5,383 bases of DNA from Micavibrio sp. (GTDB lineage: Bacteria > Pseudomonadota > Alphaproteobacteria > Micavibrionales > Micavibrionaceae). The notes under the pieces are model-generated. The model saw only the letters and a list, made by a program, of their open reading frames with translations. It ran no database searches and was not told the DNA's origin. Each line of letters begins with the position of its first letter. The stretch's first letter is position 1. The DNA is taken from positions 1-5,383 of the forward strand of contig JAMONE010000245.1 of assembly GCA_027066695.1 (NCBI GenBank), read 5' to 3'. This document shows, piece by piece, positions 1 through 4,936 of this stretch. The translations under genes and the position numbers were made by a program.

Positions 1-275
1 TCGTATAAATAATCACCTGTAGAGCCGTTATAAATCGCTTCGGGGAATCTGGCATCTGGCGTTTGCAAAGATGTTTGCAGATTTTCCAATGTCTGGCGAG
101 TGCGCAATGCTGGCGAGCAAAGCACGGCATTAGGCACGAAATCTTGCTCTGACATTAATTTACCCAAAACCTTAGAATCATCGATTCCTTTAGGAGAAAG
201 TGCGCGGCTTTTATCTCCCGCGCTGCTTGAGAGGGCTTGTGCATGACGTAATATAAATAACCGCTTAACCGTCAT
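1..275 (-). CDS. sixA: SixA-type phosphohistidine phosphatase, partial (C-terminus outside window)
   Basis: This is a histidine phosphatase superfamily (phosphoglycerate-mutase-like) protein of the small cytosolic SixA group, which removes phosphate from phosphohistidine in signalling or phosphotransfer proteins. The family-defining RHA motif is seen at residues 10-12 of FILRHAQAL, where the His is the phosphorylated catalytic residue. The second conserved block, LCSPALRTRQT at residues 52-62, carries the second phosphate-binding Arg (R58). About 91 residues are visible; the family is usually about 150-170 residues, so the distal catalytic His lies off the left edge. Two adjacent ATG codons (278-276 and 275-273) overlap the rnd stop codon (277-275). 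I prefer the second because a GGTG ribosome-binding sequence at 286-283 then sits 7 bases upstream. Overlap with rnd implies one transcript and translational coupling. The family assignment is firm; the actual substrate is unknown. Confidence 0.87.
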   Translation of the reverse strand, partial: MTVKRLFILRHAQALSSSAGDKSRALSPKGIDDSKVLGKLMSEQDFVPNAVLCSPALRTRQTLENLQTSLQTPDARFPEAIYNGSTGDYLY

Positions 276-1435
276 CATTCATCACCAATATCAAATTTCG
301 TGATTTTACCATCCTTAAGCCCAATAGCTAATCTTCCATGCTTTACCGCGATAGCTTCTGCGCCAAATACTTCCTTGCGCCAACCACTTAATGCGGGGAC
401 ATCGGCTTTATCATTTATGGCGATGGCTTCTATATCTGCTGCGCTGGCAATGATTTTCGCGGCAACATCATGCTCCGCGCTTTGCACTTTCAAAAGCATT
501 TTCAATATATCAATAATCGCCAAAGCAGTCGGCGGAATCTGTTGTTTTTTCTTAGGGATAGGCCAGCTATCTTTGGGCGAGTTAATGGCTTTTGCTATGG
601 TTTCTAATAGCTGCTTACCAGTGCGCCCTTCGGCCATTTCCTTGGATACATTACGGATTTTAGCGAGCTGTTTCGCATCTCGCGGAGCTTGATTAGCCAT
701 ATCCGAAAGCGCATCATCGCGGATAACCCATGGCTTTGGAATGTCGCGTTTTTGCGCAGTCATTTCACGCCACGCGGCAAGCTCGCGCAGTACAGCAAGG
801 CTTTTTGGCTTGGGCGAGCGTATCTTAATTCGCTCCCATGCTTTATATGGATCATTGGCGTAAGTATCAGGATTGGTGAGGATTTTATCTTCCTGCGCCA
901 CCCAACTTGTGCGCCCGCGTTGCTCTAGCTCTGCCTTTAAACTAAGGTAAACATCGCAAAGATGCGTCACATCGCCAAGCGCGTAAGTGATCTGCTTATC
1001 ACTTAAAGGGCGCAGTGACCAATTGGTGAATTGCGAGCTTTTATCCACTTGCACGCCCGTAACATTGCGCACGATATTCTCGTATCCCACCGAATCGCCG
1101 TATCCACAAACCATGGCCGCGATTTGAGTGTCAAAAAACGGCGCGACTACTTTGCCTGTAAGGTTATAGAATATCTCTAAATCCTGCCTGCCTGAATGGA
1201 AAATTTTAAGTACATTTTTATTTTCGAGCAGATCAAATAATGGCTCAAGATTAATCCCTTCAGCCAGCGGATCAATAGCCTTAGCGCGTTTATCAGGAGA
1301 GCTAAGCTGCACAAGGCAAAGCTTAGGGAAGTAAGTCTTCTCCCGCAAAAACTCGGTGTCTATGGTTATATATTCGTGAGCGGAAAGCTCTTCGCAAAAA
1401 GCCTTAACATCTTCTGATTTTGTAATTACTGGCAT
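275..1435 (-). CDS. rnd: Ribonuclease D (DEDDy 3'-5' exoribonuclease)
   Basis: Cytosolic 3'-5' exoribonuclease that trims the 3' ends of tRNA precursors and other small structured RNAs. The N-terminal DEDDy exonuclease domain (about residues 3-170) has all three motifs: ExoI in TIDTEFLREKTY with D26 and E28, ExoII in FHSGRQDLE with D85, and ExoIII YALGD with Y151 and D155. These supply the four metal-binding acids and the catalytic Tyr. After a linker containing YKAW (197-200), an HRDC nucleic-acid-binding domain spans roughly residues 212-290 (LAVLRELAAWRE through QLLETIAKA). At 386 residues it is close to the E. coli enzyme (about 375) and appears intact. The ATG at 1435 has AAGGA about 5 bases upstream. 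Its stop overlaps the start of the sixA-like gene, so the two are probably co-transcribed. Adjacency to aspS is a common arrangement in alphaproteobacteria, although here another gene is interposed. Confidence 0.96.
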   Translation of the reverse strand: MPVITKSEDVKAFCEELSAHEYITIDTEFLREKTYFPKLCLVQLSSPDKRAKAIDPLAEGINLEPLFDLLENKNVLKIFHSGRQDLEIFYNLTGKVVAPFFDTQIAAMVCGYGDSVGYENIVRNVTGVQVDKSSQFTNWSLRPLSDKQITYALGDVTHLCDVYLSLKAELEQRGRTSWVAQEDKILTNPDTYANDPYKAWERIKIRSPKPKSLAVLRELAAWREMTAQKRDIPKPWVIRDDALSDMANQAPRDAKQLAKIRNVSKEMAEGRTGKQLLETIAKAINSPKDSWPIPKKKQQIPPTALAIIDILKMLLKVQSAEHDVAAKIIASAADIEAIAINDKADVPALSGWRKEVFGAEAIAVKHGRLAIGLKDGKITKFDIGDE

Positions 1436-1461
1436 GATATCCTTAAACTTTAAAGAACACC

Positions 1462-1489
1462 ATAATACAAAATCATGCGCTTTCGTCTA
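1462..1489 (-). promoter_or_regulatory. Putative sigma70-type promoter of rnd-sixA
   Basis: On the minus strand TAGACG (1489-1484, four of six matches to TTGACA) is followed after 16 bases by TATTAT (1467-1462, five of six matches to TATAAT). Transcription would begin around 1455, leaving a leader of about 20 bases before the rnd ATG, with its AAGGA ribosome-binding site. The 80-base gap between the unknown gene and rnd contains no obvious terminator, so read-through from the upstream gene is also possible. Motif match only. Confidence 0.42.
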
Positions 1490-1515
1490 GGGGGTATAAA
1501 TTTAAATCATTGTGG

Positions 1516-2094
1516 TTAACAAGAATTTTGTTCTATTGCGCTAAACGTTGGTTGATTATTACGAATAGTAAAAGCTTCGATAAATTCATTTAACTCTTTT
1601 CCTAGAAAGGATCTTTCTAATTTAGAAATAAGAATATCATTTTTCTCTCCATGTTCATCTATACCAATGACACTACCTGAGATTTCACTGAAAATCTTAT
1701 TAGTTTTTTCCCCTGCGTCATCTCTACAATATTCTCGTCCTGAGCATTCATTGCCAGTATAAGGTACCAGCTCATCAGAATCATAATCTTCAGCATATGG
1801 AGATTGAGCAAATTTAACATCACCATTTTTGCCAAACTCAGCAAGCTTCTTAATCCGTTGGAGAGCGAATTGTGCTGTTATAGATTGTATATTCATATCA
1901 TTAACTACATCATTGGAGCTATGTAAGGGCTGATCTAAGTAAGTGCCACTTGTTCCTTCCCATGCATCAAAAGACCAGTTGCATAGACTTTCAAAATCCG
2001 AAGATTTAACGAAATCTACGGCTTCTTTGACACTTAAAAATCTAGTTTTAGTAGATTCTTGATTTATGCTTGATATATTAAAGTTATTTCTCAT
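1516..2094 (-). CDS. Hypothetical protein, 192 residues, AT-rich orphan gene
   Basis: I do not recognise this family. The predicted protein is soluble: no signal peptide, no hydrophobic segment long enough to span a membrane, and no recognisable domain. It is acidic through the middle (AEDYDSDELVPY at about 101-112), has an unusual WSFDAWEG stretch at about 40-47, and has four cysteines (38, 117, 123 and the last residue, 192). The N-terminal 15-20 residues are polar and Asn/Ser/Gln-rich, suggesting a disordered tail. Reality is supported by a single uninterrupted frame and by a near-consensus promoter 50-80 bases upstream pointing into it. The ATG lies in the last unit of a 10-base tandem repeat, preceded by a weak GAGAA ribosome-binding sequence. 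Two 60-base rows counted within it are 28-30% G+C, against over 50% in rows of rnd and aspS. This suggests recent acquisition or weak constraint. The gene sits between rnd and aspS. Confidence 0.7.
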   Translation of the reverse strand: MRNNFNISSINQESTKTRFLSVKEAVDFVKSSDFESLCNWSFDAWEGTSGTYLDQPLHSSNDVVNDMNIQSITAQFALQRIKKLAEFGKNGDVKFAQSPYAEDYDSDELVPYTGNECSGREYCRDDAGEKTNKIFSEISGSVIGIDEHGEKNDILISKLERSFLGKELNEFIEAFTIRNNQPTFSAIEQNSC

Positions 2095-2130
2095 AATTTC
2101 TCATAATTTCTCATAATTTCTCATAATTTT
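2091..2130. repeat. Tandem 10-bp repeat, four units, spanning the start codon of the 1516-2094 gene
   Basis: Plus-strand units of TCATAATTTC occupy 2091-2100, 2101-2110 and 2111-2120 exactly, with a fourth unit differing only in the last base at 2121-2130. Read on the minus strand the unit is GAAATTATGA, so each copy carries an ATG (at 2124, 2114, 2104 and 2094). The last three are preceded by GAGAA. The ATG at 2094 opens the 192-residue gene. The other three open 6-7-codon frames beginning Met-Arg-Asn-Tyr-Glu-Lys. Confidence 0.95.
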
Positions 2131-2145
2131 TATATTAATCACTAA

Positions 2146-2174
2146 AATGTAGACTATCTCCCATTATATGTCAA
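2146..2174 (-). promoter_or_regulatory. Near-consensus sigma70 promoter of the 1516-2094 gene
   Basis: On the minus strand a perfect TTGACA -35 box (2174-2169) is followed by exactly 17 bases and TACATT (2151-2146, four of six matches to the -10 consensus, including the key first T, A and last T). Initiation around 2139 would give a leader of about 45 bases running through the tandem repeat to the ATG at 2094. This is the best promoter match in the window. It implies that the hypothetical gene is expressed in its own right rather than by read-through. Confidence 0.6.
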
Positions 2175-2198
2175 GAAGTAAGTCGTTGAAAACATTTG

Positions 2199-2226
2199 TT
2201 GATTTATGGTCGTAATTCGTTATAAA
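2199..2226 (+). promoter_or_regulatory. Putative promoter of aspS
   Basis: TTGATT (2199-2204, four of six) is followed after 16 bases by TATAAA (2221-2226, five of six). Initiation near 2233 would give a leader of about 39 bases before the ATG at 2272. The -10 box lies inside the in-frame upstream extension that begins at an ATG at 2206, which argues against that earlier start. The -35 boxes of this promoter and of the divergent one are separated by only 24 bases (2175-2198). Confidence 0.5.
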
Positions 2227-2258
2227 TCATGGCTTCATATAGTAACTTGGACAAGCAC

Positions 2259-2262
2259 AGGA
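2259..2262 (+). promoter_or_regulatory. Ribosome-binding site deciding the aspS start
   Basis: AGGA at 2259-2262 lies 9 bases before the ATG at 2272. The alternative in-frame ATG at 2206 has no purine-rich sequence ahead of it and would add 22 residues not expected in the family. Confidence 0.6.
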
Positions 2263-2271
2263 ATAAAAACA

Positions 2272-4071
2272 ATGCATAGCTATAGAACCCATACTTGCGA
2301 AGCTTTAAGAAAAGATAATGACGGGCAGAGCGTTAAGCTATCAGGTTGGATACATCGCATATATGATTTGGGCGGGGTGTTATTTATCATCTTGCGCGAT
2401 ACTCATGGGCTTACGCAATGTGTTGTTGAGCAGGATTCACCATTGTTCGAGAGCCTTAGTAATTACCGCGTTGAAAGCGTTATAACTATTATCGGCAAAG
2501 TGCGCGCGCGCTCTAGCGAGACTATTAACTCTAAAATGGCAACTGGCGAGATCGAGATTTATATCGACGAAGCCGAGCTACAATCCGCCGCCGATGTAAT
2601 CCCGTTTCAAGTATATGAGGATGATGGCGCGGGCGAGGATATTCGCCTTAGATACCGCTATCTTGATCTTCGCCGTGAGGGGATGCAAAAGAAAATCCGA
2701 CTGCGTAATGACGTAATCCGCACTATGCGCGAGAGCATGCATGAGCGTGATTTCCAAGAGTTTCAAACTCCTATTCTGACTGCTAGCTCGCCTGAAGGGG
2801 CGCGTGATTATCTTGTGCCGTCTCGTTTGCATCCAGGGAAATTCTACGCTCTGCCACAAGCACCGCAGCAATTTAAGCAGCTTCTCATGATGAGCGGATT
2901 TGATAAATATTTCCAAATCGCGCCGTGTTTCCGTGATGAAGACGGACGCGCTGATCGCCTCGCCGAGTTTTACCAGCTCGACGTTGAGATGAGCTTTGTA
3001 ACGCAGCAAGATGTGTTTGATACCGTCCAGCCTGTTATCCAAGGGATATTCGAGAAATTCTCAAGCTTCACGGAAGAAAAACGCGAAGTTATCTGGTGCG
3101 ATTCTATACCTTATAAAGAAGCAATGCTTAAATATGGAAGCGATAAACCCGACCTTCGCAACCCGCTTGAAATAGTCGATGTTACCGAAGTTTTCGCCCG
3201 CGATGACGTAGAGTTTAAAGCATTTAAAGGCATCATTGATAAAGGCGGCGTTGTCCGCGCTATTCGCGCTCCTAAAGTATCTGACAAACCGCGCAGCTTC
3301 TTCGATAAGCTTAATAGCTGGGCGCAAAGTGAAGGCGCGTTTGGGCTTGGTTATATCTTGTTCGCTGATGGGCAGGGCAAAGGACCTATCGCTAAATTCA
3401 TACCGCAAGAGGCGCAAGATGCACTTAAGCAAGCCGCAGGATTAGAAGATGGTGACGCAGTATTTTTCATCTGTAATCAAGAGCTTCCAGCCGCTAAATT
3501 TGCAGGGCTAGCGCGTGATGCAATATGTGATAGCATGGGCAACCGTGAGCAGGGCGTTTATAAATTATGCTGGATTATTGATTTCCCGATGTATGAATTT
3601 GACGAGAAGGCGCAGAAAATTGACTTCTCTCATAATCCGTTTTCAATGCCACAAGGCGGTATGGCTGATCTTGATAATAAAGAGCCAACCGATATTTATG
3701 CTTGGCAATATGATTGCGTATGTAACGGCTTTGAGCTGGCATCAGGCGCAATTCGTAATCACAGAGCCGATATAATGGAAAAAGCATTCGCCATAGCAGG
3801 CTACAGCAAAGATGTACTGGAAGCCGAGTTTGGCGGAATGCTCAACGCTATGCGCTATGGCGCACCTCCGCATGGTGGCTTGGCATTCGGCGTTGATCGT
3901 ATCATAATGCTACTCGCCGATGAGCCGAACTTGCGCGAGGTATATGCCTTTGTCATGAACGGTCAATATGAAGATCAGATGATGCAAGCTCCATCCGAGG
4001 TTGACCCTGAGCTATTAAAGGATTTAAGCGTTAAGGTTAACTTGCCAAAGAAGATGGTTGATGCTGCGTAA
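2272..4071 (+). CDS. aspS: Aspartyl-tRNA synthetase (class II)
   Basis: Charges tRNA-Asp with aspartate in the cytosol, using ATP. The 599-residue protein matches the length of bacterial AspRS. Domains in order: OB-fold anticodon-binding domain (about 1-105, with LSGWIHR at 23-29); class II core with motif 1 around FQTPILT (164-170); the EGARDYLVPSR block (175-185) and LPQAPQQFKQLLM (194-206); motif 2 FRDED (220-224, with ATP-contacting R221) running to EFYQLDVEMSF; the bacterial GAD insertion (roughly 290-410); then NGFELASGAIR and motif 3 GLAFGVDRIIMLL (536-548, R543). All catalytic elements are present. The start at 2272 is chosen because the MHSYRTHTC opening matches alphaproteobacterial AspRS, AGGA precedes it, and the promoter -10 lies upstream. 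The residue matching His31 of the Pseudomonas enzyme is Leu33 here, which bears on discrimination between tRNA-Asp and tRNA-Asn. No clear terminator follows. Confidence 0.98.
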   Translation: MHSYRTHTCEALRKDNDGQSVKLSGWIHRIYDLGGVLFIILRDTHGLTQCVVEQDSPLFESLSNYRVESVITIIGKVRARSSETINSKMATGEIEIYIDEAELQSAADVIPFQVYEDDGAGEDIRLRYRYLDLRREGMQKKIRLRNDVIRTMRESMHERDFQEFQTPILTASSPEGARDYLVPSRLHPGKFYALPQAPQQFKQLLMMSGFDKYFQIAPCFRDEDGRADRLAEFYQLDVEMSFVTQQDVFDTVQPVIQGIFEKFSSFTEEKREVIWCDSIPYKEAMLKYGSDKPDLRNPLEIVDVTEVFARDDVEFKAFKGIIDKGGVVRAIRAPKVSDKPRSFFDKLNSWAQSEGAFGLGYILFADGQGKGPIAKFIPQEAQDALKQAAGLEDGDAVFFICNQELPAAKFAGLARDAICDSMGNREQGVYKLCWIIDFPMYEFDEKAQKIDFSHNPFSMPQGGMADLDNKEPTDIYAWQYDCVCNGFELASGAIRNHRADIMEKAFAIAGYSKDVLEAEFGGMLNAMRYGAPPHGGLAFGVDRIIMLLADEPNLREVYAFVMNGQYEDQMMQAPSEVDPELLKDLSVKVNLPKKMVDAA

Positions 4072-4087
4072 TTTTCTTGCAAATCCA

Positions 4088-4126
4088 CCACTTCAATGAT
4101 ATGTTTTTTCCATATAATTATTGTGG
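4088..4126 (+). promoter_or_regulatory. Imperfect hairpin overlapping the ribosome-binding site of the 55-residue gene
   Basis: Two 16-base arms, 4088-4103 and 4111-4126, can pair at 12 of 16 positions: CCAC with GTGG at the base, AAT with ATT in the middle and ATATG with CATAT at the tip, closing a 7-base T-rich loop. The right arm ends in GG of the GGAG ribosome-binding sequence (4125-4128), so folding could partly hide it. No T-run follows, so it is not a standard terminator of aspS. A perfect TATAAT also lies at 4113-4118 but lacks a -35 partner at the proper distance. The stem is AT-rich and may be weak. Confidence 0.3.
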
Positions 4127-4135
4127 AGTTGAAGA

Positions 4136-4303
4136 ATGTCAGAAGAAGAGATTGATTTATATGAAAAAGTTATGCAAATTCAAGCTTTTATAAGACGAGA
4201 ACTTGATGGAACCGTTGTCGCCCAATATGACAAAGTCGTTGATGCAATGCATTTACACAGGGTAAAAGAAGAAATTGAAGCTCTTGGCCGCAGAATTGGT
4301 TAG
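4136..4303 (+). CDS. Small hypothetical protein, 55 residues
   Basis: An unrecognised small protein. The ATG at 4136 has a good GGAG ribosome-binding sequence at 4125-4128 with 7-base spacing, the strongest evidence that this short frame is real. The sequence starts MSEEEIDLYEKVMQIQAF and ends EEIEALGRRIG. It is rich in Glu, Lys, Arg and Leu, has no Cys or Pro and no membrane segment, and is likely mostly alpha-helical. It could be a helical hairpin or a partner protein, but that is inference from composition. It starts 64 bases after the aspS stop with no terminator between, so it may share the aspS transcript. It is followed 6-15 bases later by a second unrecognised gene, suggesting a two-gene unit. 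Confidence 0.6.
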   Translation: MSEEEIDLYEKVMQIQAFIRRELDGTVVAQYDKVVDAMHLHRVKEEIEALGRRIG

Positions 4304-4318
4304 CCTATTTTGTTATCA

Positions 4319-4669
4319 ATGGAAAATATTGATACTTTATTTGTGCCTGATTGTGAAAAAACAAGAGAAATTATAGGAGCTTCAGTTTCTGGAAATGAAG
4401 GATGGCTGCCATCTGTTTGTGTTAAAGAAACAGCTATTATTAGTGAGGCAAATCTAGGGCGTAAATCATTATTCTCTGGTGCTGAGTGTCCAAATAAACC
4501 TGAATATTGGCTGGATGTTAAAATTGGCGCAAACCGACAGATCACCGAAAGTCGTTTAAGGGATTTAGGCGCGCAAGGGTTAGGTATAAAAGCAGAATGG
4601 AACAATGAGGAAATATTATCCAGCGCCGAGTTATTGCAAGCTGATACCGTCCATGAAATTGCCCCTTAA
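4319..4669 (+). CDS. Hypothetical protein, 116 residues (119 if TTG at 4310 is used)
   Basis: I do not recognise this family. The frame opens at TTG 4310 and has an ATG at 4319 three codons later. Neither has a clear ribosome-binding site, so translation may depend on coupling to the 55-residue gene that ends at 4303. I chose the ATG by default; the TTG start would narrow the gap to 6 bases. The protein is soluble-looking, with no membrane segment or signal peptide. It has three cysteines in the N-terminal two thirds (VPDCEK, SVCVKE, AECPNK) and a stretch resembling the core of a small alpha/beta domain, YWLDVKIGANRQITESRLRDLG, shown here only by its ends: YWLDVKIG and SRLRDLG. Two counted rows are 30-37% G+C, lower than aspS. 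The uninterrupted frame and tight spacing support a real gene. Confidence 0.6.
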   Translation: MENIDTLFVPDCEKTREIIGASVSGNEGWLPSVCVKETAIISEANLGRKSLFSGAECPNKPEYWLDVKIGANRQITESRLRDLGAQGLGIKAEWNNEEILSSAELLQADTVHEIAP

Positions 4670-4936
4670 AACCCAATAATCGGTAGTCTTTGCTCTTCTA
4701 TTTTACCTTCATCTCTATAGAACCCTTACGCAAAACTTGTTAAAAAAAATCCTGCAACCTAACCATATAGTAGTTTAGATTAAAAATAGTATAAACCGTC
4801 ATTGCATACTTTACCTGTTACACTGTTTATCCGTGTGATGCATGCAACCCATAGATCACACGGATAATTTTGTTGTGTTCTTATCTATTCTAACACACCA
4901 ACGTCAAAAAACAGCTCTTTTACAAAGGTTTCTATA
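4670..4936. other. Intergenic region between convergent genes
   Basis: I find no convincing coding frame, tRNA or promoter with a properly spaced -10 and -35 pair here. The contents are an eight-base A-run (4742-4749), the perfect 13-bp inverted repeat at 4827-4867, and a weak six-base inverted repeat TGTGTT/AACACA at 4874-4879 and 4892-4897. Only the first repeat looks functional. Confidence 0.6.
4827..4871 (+). terminator. Perfect 13-bp inverted repeat with T-tract, candidate Rho-independent terminator
   Basis: TTATCCGTGTGAT (4827-4839) and ATCACACGGATAA (4855-4867) are exact reverse complements, separated by a 15-base loop that begins within the palindrome TGCATGCA (4839-4846). TTTT follows at 4868-4871 and continues as GTTGTGTT. 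This would end plus-strand transcription of the two small genes about 160 bases after the last stop. The minus-strand side has no T-tract. The long loop and modest T-tract are atypical, so an operator or a dispersed palindromic repeat is an alternative. Confidence 0.5.

Noticed and set aside
1659..1844. Open frame of 61 codons on the minus strand inside the 192-residue gene
   Set aside because: Hydrophobic, low-complexity translation in an alternative frame of an AT-rich gene, with no ribosome-binding site. Best explained as a shadow.
2091..2130. Short CRISPR-like array
   Set aside because: Units are 10 bases and directly abutting, with no spacers.
2206..2271. In-frame N-terminal extension of aspS from an ATG at 2206
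   Set aside because: It has no ribosome-binding site, the proposed promoter -10 box lies inside it, and the added 22 residues are not part of the usual AspRS start. The MHSYRTHTC opening at 2272 fits the family.
2578..3042. Long minus-strand open frame antisense to aspS
   Set aside because: It lies wholly opposite conserved AspRS core sequence, has no recognisable product and no promoter or ribosome-binding site.
4670..4936. tRNA or small RNA gene in the convergent intergenic region
   Set aside because: No cloverleaf elements (no GGTTCGAATC-like T arm or matching acceptor arms). The only strong structure is a single inverted repeat.
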